64,000 nt of DNA. Origin: JAHELQ01 sp965603365. Its GTDB lineage: Bacteria > Acidobacteriota > Aminicenantia > UBA2199. Below are positions 25,440-32,596 of this stretch, one piece after another. Location: NCBI GenBank assembly GCA_965603365.1, contig CBFDCR010000018.1, positions 1 to 64,000 of the forward strand. The letters are read 5' to 3'. The notes beneath the pieces are model-generated. The model was not told the origin of the DNA and did not search any database. It was given only the letters and a program-made list of their open reading frames with translations. Numbering within the stretch: position 1 is the stretch's first letter; each line of letters opens with the position of its first letter. Position numbers and translations under genes: made by a program.

Positions 25440-25523
25440 TTGACCCCTTCGGACGCAACCTGGACCCGTCCGTACGGGGCTTTGACCCATTCATACGGAG
25501 GCTTGACCCGTTCCTTCGGGAGG
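25440..25523. repeat. Tandem array of four degenerate 21-bp units
   Basis: Four units of 21 bp start TTGACCC, TGGACCC, TTGACCC and TTGACCC at 25440, 25461, 25482 and 25503, with a partial unit (TTGACAAG) before them. Read on the minus strand they give a seven-residue repeat xxGSxxR. The spacing is a multiple of three, but no gene with a start site supports translation. Confidence 0.65.
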
Positions 25524-25633
25524 CTATCAATGGGTGTCCCCTTCCGGTTTATGGTCTTCCTCTTCAAAATCCCGATGAGTTAAGGATTCAATTTCAAAGG
25601 GGCCGGGGAATGCTCAATTGTTGATGTCATGAT

Positions 25634-25673
25634 CTCAAACTTTCAGATCTCGAGCTCAAATATTCAGGCCGTG
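25634..25673. repeat. Left flanking repeat of the ABC-3C island
   Basis: It contains CTCAAACTTT (25634-25643) and AAATATTCAGGCCGTG (25658-25673). Both strings recur exactly at 29056-29083, beyond the other end of the three-gene island. Confidence 0.6.
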
Positions 25674-25912
25674 AACTGAGTTGTTCAAGTTTGAAAGAGA
25701 AAAATTTTAGCCCTCCCCTTTCCTGTTCCGACTAATTATCGATAATCGTATGCTCTTGCCCAAATTGTATCCCAGTGAAAAAACTATGCACTTTTGAATC
25801 TTAAATGACAAAAGTCTTTTTTCGAGGTTGAAAATTTCTTCTGTTTATGGTAATCAATACTGTGGTTTTTATTTTTTTGTGAAAAAATTTTTAAATTTGA
25901 TTTAGGGTTAAT

Positions 25913-26833
25913 ATGCGAAGTTTTCCATTGCATGATTTGACTCCCAGGGAGTTTGAAGAGTTGGTGGTATTGATTTGTGAGCGGGTACTGGGAACCGGGA
26001 CCATTAATTTCTCTACCGGGAAGGACGGCGGCAGGGATGCTAAATTCACCGGCAAGGCGGAACAATTTCCCAGTAAAGAGCGGCCCTGGGAAGGTAAGTT
26101 CGTCGTTCAGGCCAAACATACGGAAAAACCCGTTGCTAAGTGTTCAGATCCCGATTTTAAGGGAGTACTGGAAAAGGAGGTGAAAAAACTAAAAGTGCTG
26201 AAGGAGGAAGGGAGAGTCGATTATTACCTGGTATTTACCAACCGGCGGCTGTCCGGTATTGCCGAAGCTAAGATCTCTGATTTTATCGAAACCCAGGTCG
26301 AGGTGGAGAATCAGGTAATCGGGGATGAGCGGATTCAACTGTGGCTGGGGGAATATCCCGATATTAGCAAGACTCTAAATTTGAACAACCTGCTGCTGCC
26401 GCTAAAGTTTTACGAGCAGGACCTGAAAGATATCATTATCAAATTTTCTAGAATTAAGACCGAATTGGCGGAAGAAATCGATAAAAAACTAAGATATGTC
26501 GGGCTGGAGAGGAAAAATGAACTCAACAAATTGGGCAAAGAATACTTTGATTTTATGAGAAAGAACTCCTTCTCCTATTTTAGGAAGATCGATAAATTTC
26601 TGGAAAATCCTGCCAACCGAAAATATAAAATGTATTACGATAATACAGTTTCCGATCTTCAAGAGGAGATTATCGTGAAAAGAAGTGAATATGATCAGTT
26701 TAGAGAGATATTTTCAGATTTGTACAAGTACATTCTCGATAATAATATGGATTCATTAAAAGAAAGGCGGAAGTTGGTGCGTGTTTTTCTGCACTATATG
26801 TATTTTAATTGTGACATCGGTGTTGGAGAATAG
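25913..26833 (+). CDS. ABC-3C component: Mrr-like restriction endonuclease fold with ABC-3C C-terminal region
   Basis: The 306-residue cytoplasmic protein begins with a PD-(D/E)xK nuclease of the Mrr group: LTPREFEELV (Glu15/16), a GKDGGRDAKF loop (Asp42) and the FVVQAKH strand (Gln66, Lys68) give the expected catalytic set. The remainder (about 140-306) is a charged helical region that I read as the ABC-3C specific C-terminal domain. ABC-three-component systems (defined by Aravind and co-workers) pair an effector of this kind with a small middle component and a DUF2326 ABC ATPase; the next two genes are exactly these. The predicted job is nucleic-acid cleavage during phage or plasmid conflict. 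The region is AT-richer than its neighbours, as mobile defence genes often are. Confidence 0.82.
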   Translation: MRSFPLHDLTPREFEELVVLICERVLGTGTINFSTGKDGGRDAKFTGKAEQFPSKERPWEGKFVVQAKHTEKPVAKCSDPDFKGVLEKEVKKLKVLKEEGRVDYYLVFTNRRLSGIAEAKISDFIETQVEVENQVIGDERIQLWLGEYPDISKTLNLNNLLLPLKFYEQDLKDIIIKFSRIKTELAEEIDKKLRYVGLERKNELNKLGKEYFDFMRKNSFSYFRKIDKFLENPANRKYKMYYDNTVSDLQEEIIVKRSEYDQFREIFSDLYKYILDNNMDSLKERRKLVRVFLHYMYFNCDIGVGE

Positions 26834-26836
26834 CCC

Positions 26837-27088
26837 GTGATTCGGCCGGATAAACACTGGAATCCCCGTTTCTCGGTGGTGAATATCGGGGGCCTGGTTA
26901 TTCAAATATTGAAGGAAACCGCCATTATGCCCTTTGATGAACTGCTGGCGATGCTCATCCACCGCACAGATCGGCAGGTGAAAGAAGTGTTTGCGCCTAC
27001 CCTTGCATTTTTATTTTTGCTGGGAAAGATCCAGTATCACGACAAAATTGATGCGATAGAGTTAATCAAATCCAATGAAACTAACTAA
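26837..27088 (+). CDS. ABC-3C system middle component
   Basis: This 83-residue small protein (start GTG with GGAG 8 bases upstream, three bases after the nuclease stop) has the length and pattern of the ABC-3C middle component 6 group: an N-terminal RPDKHW segment, a helix GLVIQILKE, and a winged-helix-like run MPFDELLAMLIHRTDRQVKEVFAPTLAFLFLLGKI. It probably bridges the nuclease and the ATPase. Its last 14 bases overlap the ATPase gene, which points to coupled translation and a fixed complex. Confidence 0.75.
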   Translation: MIRPDKHWNPRFSVVNIGGLVIQILKETAIMPFDELLAMLIHRTDRQVKEVFAPTLAFLFLLGKIQYHDKIDAIELIKSNETN

Positions 27089-28853
27089 AATATTTGCCAA
27101 CAAGCCCTTTAAGGCGGTTCGTTTTAATAGGGGATTTAACGTAATCCTGGGGGAACCGAAGGATAGAAAGGACAGGGAGAAGGATACCCATAACCTGGGG
27201 AAGTCCCTCCTGATCGATGTGATCGATTTTTTGATGTTAAAGCAGACAAACAAAAATCATTTCCTGGTGAAGTACAAGGATAAATTTGAAGGGTATAGGC
27301 TTTTCCTGGAGATTGCGCTCAACAACGGGAGATATTTAGTTATCCGCCGGGGGGTGGATAAACCCTCGAAGGTCTCGCTTAAGACCAATTCGTCGGCATT
27401 AAGGGGTTTTGATGAGAATATTTCCTGGGATCACGAGGATATTCCCCTTGATAAAGCAATTGAATTGCTGAATGAGATTTTAGGTTTTGATGTGGCGGTG
27501 AAATGGAAATACCGCAAGAGCATCTCTTATTTTTTGAGAGGACAATACGATTATAAGGACGTATTCCAGTTGAGTAAATACAACAAAGGGAAACACCGCG
27601 AGTGGAAACCCTTCTTATTTAATCTGCTGGGATTTGAATGTGAAGCGGTATTAAAAAAGTATGAACTGGATGAAAAAAAGAAAGAATTAGAGATTACGAT
27701 TGAAAAGGATAAAGAACGATTCGCAGCCGGAACCAAAGAGATGGATAAAATAAGAGGTATTATCGAAGTCAAAAGGGAAGAGAAACGGGAAGCAGAAGAA
27801 AAGATCGATGATTTTGACTTTTTTACCCGCAGCAAGGAGATTAATCGTCAGTTGGTGGACGAACTTGATAACCGGATCAATACCCTCAACACCATCCGCT
27901 ATAACATTACGGATGAGATAGAGAAAATCGAAGATTCACTAAAGACCGAAATACCCAGGGTGGATATGGAATCTTTACAAGATCTGTATAAAGAAGTGGA
28001 GATATATTTTCCCCGTAACCTGGTGAAAGAATATCGGGAACTGGAGGATTTTAACCGAAGGATATCTGAAGAGAGACAGAAGTACATGAGAGAACGATTC
28101 GAGGAGTTGAAACAGGAACTCCAAACAGTGGAATCGGAACTGCAAAAATTGGAACGCCGGAAGGGCCAATTGCTATCGATTTTGAAAGATCAAGACAGCT
28201 ATAAAAAATTCAAACAATTTCAAAAAGAGCTGGCCAAAGCGGATGCCGAAATTGCCCGGTTGGAAGAGAGGCTGGAAAACATGGACAAAGTGAGGCAACT
28301 GGAGAGCCAGATCAAAGAGATTCAGGAAGAGATAAATGATCAAAAGGAACGCATTCGGGAGTTAATTGATACAAGTAACGACATATATAAAAAAATAAGA
28401 AAGACTTTTAATCAAATCATCCACTCTATCTTAAATGTCCCGGCCATCATTTCGATCTCCCAGAATAAAGAAGGCAATGTAGAATTTCATGCCGACATTC
28501 AAAACCCTGAAAAGATGGAAGTCACCGCAGAGGCATCCGGGACTACATATAAAAAGTTGCTGTGCATGGCCTTTGATCTGGCGGTTTTAATTGTCTACAG
28601 CGATAGGTCGTTTTACAAGTTTGTCTACCACGACGGGGCCCTGGAGACCTTAGATGATCGAAAGAAAATTAATTTTTTAGATAAAATTCGGGAAATTTGT
28701 CGACAATACGGCCTGCAATATATATTGACAATCATCGATTCGGATTTACCCCTAAACGAAGGCAATGAAATCATCCGTTTCCCCGATGAAGAGACTGTGT
28801 TGAGGCTGCACGATAGAGATGACAGCGGCAGGCTTTTTGAGATGACTTTTTAA
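27075..28853 (+). CDS. ABC-3C system ATPase (DUF2326, SMC/Rad50-like)
   Basis: The 592-residue protein has an N-terminal ATPase half with a long Walker A variant ending THNLGKSLLIDVIDFLM (Lys of GKS), a central coiled coil (about 195-450, rich in Glu and Lys) and a C-terminal DUF2326 lobe with EASGTTYKKLLCMAFDLAV, FVYHDGALETLDD and YILTIIDSDLP. SMC/Rad50-like ATPases of this type act as nucleotide-driven DNA or RNA sensors in conflict systems. The coding strand is AT-rich and uses AAA/GAA heavily. The gene ends the three-gene operon. Confidence 0.85.
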   Translation: MKLTKIFANKPFKAVRFNRGFNVILGEPKDRKDREKDTHNLGKSLLIDVIDFLMLKQTNKNHFLVKYKDKFEGYRLFLEIALNNGRYLVIRRGVDKPSKVSLKTNSSALRGFDENISWDHEDIPLDKAIELLNEILGFDVAVKWKYRKSISYFLRGQYDYKDVFQLSKYNKGKHREWKPFLFNLLGFECEAVLKKYELDEKKKELEITIEKDKERFAAGTKEMDKIRGIIEVKREEKREAEEKIDDFDFFTRSKEINRQLVDELDNRINTLNTIRYNITDEIEKIEDSLKTEIPRVDMESLQDLYKEVEIYFPRNLVKEYRELEDFNRRISEERQKYMRERFEELKQELQTVESELQKLERRKGQLLSILKDQDSYKKFKQFQKELAKADAEIARLEERLENMDKVRQLESQIKEIQEEINDQKERIRELIDTSNDIYKKIRKTFNQIIHSILNVPAIISISQNKEGNVEFHADIQNPEKMEVTAEASGTTYKKLLCMAFDLAVLIVYSDRSFYKFVYHDGALETLDDRKKINFLDKIREICRQYGLQYILTIIDSDLPLNEGNEIIRFPDEETVLRLHDRDDSGRLFEMTF

Positions 28854-29126
28854 TCTTGTTTCACCGGCACCTATCAATTTATCTGCCGACAGGCTGGCCA
28901 TTTTAGCCTGGTTTATGAAGTAATAGGGGGGCACTCTGGAAGTTTTTCCGGGGGCGTTTTCAATTGGGCGAAAAATTGGACTGTCCCCTTCCCTTCCCTT
29001 TCCTACCAAACGATTCACAACGGCAAAAGAGATCAACCATTCAGGTTGAAATCTGAAATATTCAGGCCGTGGGCTCAAACTTTTTAGTTTCGAACACCAA
29101 TTTATAGAGAGTCTTTTGAGTAGTTA
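28854..29126. other. Non-coding stretch right of the ABC-3C genes
   Basis: No open frame with a ribosome binding site is seen. It holds the right flanking repeat (29056-29083), and the promoter of the lipid island follows directly. Confidence 0.5.
29056..29083. repeat. Right flanking repeat of the ABC-3C island
   Basis: AAATATTCAGGCCGTG (29056-29071) followed by CTCAAACTTT (29074-29083) match exactly the two parts of the left repeat at 25634-25673. The bases after the 16-mer also align loosely (AACTGAG versus GGCTCAA). The 16-mers lie 3398 bp apart. Confidence 0.6.
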
Positions 29127-29155
29127 TTGTAACTTTTTTTCCTTTATGTTATAAT
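29127..29155 (+). promoter_or_regulatory. Strong sigma70-type promoter for the lipid island
   Basis: TTGTAA (29127-29132), 17 nt, perfect TATAAT (29150-29155). It sits 198 bases before the first gene of the long plus-strand island, so the mRNA has a long leader. Confidence 0.6.
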
Positions 29156-29161
29156 TTAAAT

Positions 29162-29353
29162 TCTATTTTAGTTAGAGGTGAATTTATTGAGAGAAGGGAG
29201 GCGTTGAAACAAGAGGAAGAAGGAGCGGTTCCTCCCAGCCTTCAGAGGTACGGGCGGTTTAGTCGGTATCGGAGGGCGGGAGCCTAATAAATTTTTAGGT
29301 AAGGAAGGAAACGAAATAAAATATTACCAACTGATTGGAAGAGGGAGGACGTC
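29162..29353 (+). other. Purine-rich ~190-nt 5' leader of the lipid island
   Basis: The leader is much richer in G and A than the genes it precedes. It can form a GGGAGG(29196-29201)/CCTCCC(29231-29236) stem and a small CCTAA/TTAGG hairpin (29283-29299). I do not recognise a known riboswitch class and see no coding frame. Confidence 0.35.
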
Positions 29354-29917
29354 GTGTTAAAAAATAAAAAAATTCAAAGACTAATTAAGTTGTGGTCAAA
29401 AGATTTTGACCCGACCAATATTATCAGAATAGATAAAAAATATGTTCACAAAGCAAATGAGCAGAATGTGTTTGTATCGCGTATTGACTGTGTAGAGAAA
29501 GGTGACAAAGATACCTTTATTATTCAGGTAGCAGTTGATTCCACACATCCTTATTTTTTTGAACATTGTTATGATCATGTCCCTGGAATGCTGCTTCTTG
29601 AAAGTGGTAGGCAGGCGGCCACTGCAATTGCGCATCTTTTTTATAAAGTTAATTTTGATGCAGTTTTTATTCTAATGGAAATGTATGCCCGCTTCTATAA
29701 CTATGTTGAGACATCAAAACCATTATTTATCAGCAGCACAGTTAAAAACAAAAAGTACAAAAAGGGAGAATTAATTCAAATGGAGCAGGATGGCGTTTTC
29801 GTCCAGGACTTTAATGAAGTCGGATACATGGGAGGCTCCTGGAGAATGTGCAATAAAAGAGTTATCGAACGGATGAGACAATATGCCAAACCGTTTAGCG
29901 GTGAAGAGTTACGATGA
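29354..29917 (+). CDS. AfsA-type hotdog-fold protein
   Basis: The 187-residue protein starts with GTG (GGGAGG upstream). Residues about 55-95 carry the AfsA (A-factor biosynthesis) hotdog signature: HPYFFEHCYDHVPGMLLLESGRQ. AfsA of Streptomyces has two such repeats (~300 residues) and joins a beta-ketoacyl chain to dihydroxyacetone phosphate; single-repeat members are common and mostly uncharacterised. Here it opens an island with acyltransferases, radical-SAM enzymes and dehydratase activases, so a role on an acyl-thioester (dehydration, hydrolysis or transfer) is more likely than a signalling lactone. Its stop overlaps the next gene by ATGA. Confidence 0.78.
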   Translation: MLKNKKIQRLIKLWSKDFDPTNIIRIDKKYVHKANEQNVFVSRIDCVEKGDKDTFIIQVAVDSTHPYFFEHCYDHVPGMLLLESGRQAATAIAHLFYKVNFDAVFILMEMYARFYNYVETSKPLFISSTVKNKKYKKGELIQMEQDGVFVQDFNEVGYMGGSWRMCNKRVIERMRQYAKPFSGEELR

Positions 29918-30837
29918 GAGTTTGTCGATATATCTATTGCCAAAATACTTTTAGCAGTGATCTTTCTCTTTGTCCTATTTGTGGTTATCCGATTGATATT
30001 ACAGCACTAAGTGATTTTGAGTATATCTGCAGTCTAATTCCTAAACTGCCTATTGGCAATATCATTGATATGCATCAGATTATACCGGATCAGGAAAATG
30101 CATTTGATTTCCAGCTAAAGATAATGGAACAATTAACAATTAGCAAAGTACTGATACAGTCTGTCCCATCCAGAGTGACATCAATTTGGAGTAATCGTAA
30201 ATTATTGGAGTTACAGCAAAATTATAGTAGCCGGTTTATTGTTTCCCATTTTATGGATCCCAGGCATCCGTTTGCATGCAGGCGATTACGGCAATATAAA
30301 AAACAAGGGATTAAAGTAATCAAGCTATTGCCCTGTTTGGGTTATCAGCCTGATGAATCCCGTTGGGGAAAATTCTGGGAAACCATGGAAAAACTTGAAT
30401 TAGTTGCCATGATTCATACCGGGTTTATTACTGCCCGTCATAAAAAAGAAGAGCGCGCTGCCGGCATATATCTTCATTCAAAATTTGGCCAGCCGATATT
30501 TTTTGATATACTGGCTCGAAAGTATCCCACCCTGCAGTTTATCCTGTGTCATATGGGGGGAGCAATGTGGGTAGAAGAAGCTGTACAGATGGTCAATCAA
30601 CATGAAAATGTTTGGGGGGATCTTAGTGGCTTTGGCATTTTAGCCCTAAAAAGAATCGTTCAAAGTCAGATATCTGTCGATTGGACCAAATTGTTTTGGG
30701 GAAATGATTCATCTCCTTACAATTATCCCTTCAACTTAAAACTCCTATTGTATTATCTCAAAATAGGCAAACTGCCTGAATTGTTGCCGCTGCTTCTTAG
30801 AGATAATGCTGTAAAATTTATTGAGAAGTATTTATAA
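29914..30837 (+). CDS. Amidohydrolase-2 family protein with N-terminal zinc-ribbon-like Cys cluster
   Basis: The 307-residue protein has four cysteines at the start in a CX4C...CxxC array (Cys4, Cys9, Cys20, Cys23), probably binding one zinc. The rest is a TIM barrel of the amidohydrolase-2 (ACMSD-like) family with IDMHQIIP, AMIHTGF, CHMGGAMW and WGNDSS in the expected order. In the family these give HxH, His, His and Asp metal ligands; here the second His of HxH is Ile, so the metal site is atypical. Members decarboxylate or hydrolyse small acids. Its substrate in this island is unknown; the AT-rich base use matches the hotdog gene. Confidence 0.75.
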   Translation: MRVCRYIYCQNTFSSDLSLCPICGYPIDITALSDFEYICSLIPKLPIGNIIDMHQIIPDQENAFDFQLKIMEQLTISKVLIQSVPSRVTSIWSNRKLLELQQNYSSRFIVSHFMDPRHPFACRRLRQYKKQGIKVIKLLPCLGYQPDESRWGKFWETMEKLELVAMIHTGFITARHKKEERAAGIYLHSKFGQPIFFDILARKYPTLQFILCHMGGAMWVEEAVQMVNQHENVWGDLSGFGILALKRIVQSQISVDWTKLFWGNDSSPYNYPFNLKLLLYYLKIGKLPELLPLLLRDNAVKFIEKYL

Positions 30838-30843
30838 AACAAC

Positions 30844-31455
30844 ATGCAGCATCCTGTATCCAGTATCCGGCACGTGAACAAACCAATTTATCTTTTTCTC
30901 AGGAAAATTTTAAAAATTTTGATCAAACCTGTTCTACGGCTATTTAAAGGTCTCACAATTGTCGGAAAAGAAAATTTGCCCGGGCCAGGGAGATCGTGCA
31001 TGATAATTGCCAATCATGCCGCTTTTTTTGATTCCATCTATATTATTTGTGCCGTTGGGCCCCGGTTCACCATTTGTGGTGCCAAACCAAAATATTTTAA
31101 CTCAAGGATCAAACGTTTTGTTTTTAAGATTGCCAATATTATTAAGGTGGTTGATAAAAACCAGTTTCTTGAAGATTGTAGGACATTATTGGAATCGGGA
31201 GAAATCATTTTAATCTATCCGGAGATGGGAAGAAATCACGGTGGCCTGGGGGCGTTTAAAACCTGGGCTGCTGAGGTGGCTCTACTTTATCGTGTTTCAG
31301 TCATTCCGTGTTATATCTACGGAACCACAGCCAATCAAAATGGGGCAAAGAGAGTTATATTTGGCGCGCCGATTGATCCCTGTGGAACTCCGGATGAATT
31401 GACCCGCTGCTTCCGGGAAAGGATTCTCAGTCTGAAACCGGGGGCTACAAATTGA
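30844..31455 (+). CDS. 1-acyl-glycerol-3-phosphate acyltransferase-like (PlsC family)
   Basis: This 203-residue membrane-associated acyltransferase has the HX4D catalytic motif as NHAAFFD, and a block III variant IYPEMGRNHGG in place of the usual FPEGTR. PlsC-family enzymes acylate the sn-2 position of glycerol phospholipid precursors, but family members also acylate other alcohols. It is 6 bases past the amidohydrolase stop. A second PlsC-like gene closes the island at 49609. Confidence 0.85.
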   Translation: MQHPVSSIRHVNKPIYLFLRKILKILIKPVLRLFKGLTIVGKENLPGPGRSCMIIANHAAFFDSIYIICAVGPRFTICGAKPKYFNSRIKRFVFKIANIIKVVDKNQFLEDCRTLLESGEIILIYPEMGRNHGGLGAFKTWAAEVALLYRVSVIPCYIYGTTANQNGAKRVIFGAPIDPCGTPDELTRCFRERILSLKPGATN

Positions 31456-31462
31456 GACACAT

Positions 31463-32446
31463 ATGATATTAATTACAGGTGCCACCGGCTTTATCGGTCA
31501 GCATGTTGTAAGGCAATTTTTTAAAAAAACTGCTGCTGAAAATATTCGTGTGTTATTATTTGAATCGGAGAGAGAGTTTTGTGGTAAATTTCCCGGGATA
31601 GGGGCGGTTTTCGGTGACCTTTCCGATAAAAATACACTTTCTAAAGCCTTCGAGAATGTCGATACGGTTATCCATCTGGCCAGTAAAAATATTGATAAAG
31701 ACGGTACAGGCTTTGATGTGGTAAATGTACAGGGGACAAAACTCTTATGTGAGCAAGCAGTTGATGCGGGCGCCAGAAAAGTTATTTATATGAGTTCGGT
31801 GGGGGTGTATGGGCACCATATTCATCGGGATGCAGACGAAACCACACCGGTCAACCCGGATAGCGGATTTTCCCGCTCAAAGGCTGCGGCTGAAAATATT
31901 ATACTTGGGCATCATTATAAAAAGGATTTCGAGGGAATCATTCTTCGCCACCGGTTTGTTTATGGGGAAGGTGATGAACATGTTATGGCCCGGATGATAA
32001 AAGCAGCACGCAAATACAAATTTTTAATCAGCGGTGGGCGAGCGAAACTATCACTTATTTTAGTTAATGATCTTGCAGAAATTATCGTTAAATTTGCAGC
32101 CAATAAAGGCGAGCGTGACGGGAATCCTATTTATCAGGTAACAGATGGTGTTCCCATTCGTTATCGTGACATTATTTTTAGGATATGTGAGGCCTATGAT
32201 TTCAAACCGCCAATGATTTCTGTGCCCTTTTGGCTTTTATATATACCTATTCGGTTTTTTGAGTGGATAAAAAAAATAGACCCGGAGAACACAAATTCAT
32301 CTATTTCTTCACTTCGTTTGAAACTTATCGCCAGGGATAATTATTTTTCAAATAAGAAATTGGTAAAACTTTTTCCCGATTTGAAGTTCACTCCATTTGC
32401 CGAAGCGTTTAAAAATTTATCCGGATATTATTCAATATTTAAATGA
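31463..32446 (+). CDS. NAD-dependent epimerase/dehydratase (extended SDR) with Tyr-to-Phe change
   Basis: The 327-residue protein has the Rossmann motif ITGATGFIG at its N-terminus, the YMSSVGVYG strand and the SDR catalytic region FSRSKAAAEN. In extended SDRs the catalytic pair is Tyr-x-x-x-Lys; here the residue at 136 is Phe, with Lys140 kept. It most resembles the 3-beta-hydroxysteroid dehydrogenase / NAD-dependent epimerase group (hydrophobic C-terminal tail WLLYIPIRFFEWI). Without Tyr it may bind NAD(P) but have altered or no redox activity. It lies between the PlsC-like gene and a short remnant of a folate-type protein. Confidence 0.82.
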   Translation: MILITGATGFIGQHVVRQFFKKTAAENIRVLLFESEREFCGKFPGIGAVFGDLSDKNTLSKAFENVDTVIHLASKNIDKDGTGFDVVNVQGTKLLCEQAVDAGARKVIYMSSVGVYGHHIHRDADETTPVNPDSGFSRSKAAAENIILGHHYKKDFEGIILRHRFVYGEGDEHVMARMIKAARKYKFLISGGRAKLSLILVNDLAEIIVKFAANKGERDGNPIYQVTDGVPIRYRDIIFRICEAYDFKPPMISVPFWLLYIPIRFFEWIKKIDPENTNSSISSLRLKLIARDNYFSNKKLVKLFPDLKFTPFAEAFKNLSGYYSIFK

Positions 32447-32479
32447 TATATGAAACTTCCTTAAGCGGAGGATAAATTA

Positions 32480-32587
32480 TTGCAAAAAACAGTATGGAAG
32501 TCCAAAGAGGAGATTAAATATTTGTTGAGAAATGCACAGAAGGTTGCCATTCTAAGTTGTGGCATTTGTGCGAGCCTAAGATTATGA
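32480..32587 (+). pseudogene. 35-residue remnant resembling the N-terminus of an MTHFR-C / MetV-type protein
   Basis: GGAGGA at 32466-32471 precedes a TTG at 32480. The frame has a WKSKEEIKYLLRNAQKVAIL helix-strand and then SCGICASLRL before a stop. This resembles the start of methylenetetrahydrofolate reductase C-terminal domain proteins, where a CGxCAxxC cluster follows; the third cysteine and the rest are lost. I read it as a truncated remnant, but the SD and near-perfect spacing leave room for a functional short peptide. Confidence 0.4.
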
Positions 32588-32596
32588 AGGGAGGAT

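Larger units (their letters stand above)
25195..25912. other. 718-bp non-coding stretch left of the ABC-3C genes, rich in short repeats
   Basis: No gene is supported here. It holds two direct 21-bp repeats (25286-25346), a four-copy 21-bp tandem array (25440-25523) and a repeat that recurs to the right of the ABC-3C operon (25634-25673). The last 200 bases are AT-rich and probably hold the promoter of the ABC-3C operon, but no clear -35/-10 pair was found. Confidence 0.6.

Noticed and set aside
29162..29353. A known riboswitch (cobalamin, SAM, c-di-GMP) before the lipid island
   Set aside because: None of the conserved boxes of these classes was found; only a short stem is visible.
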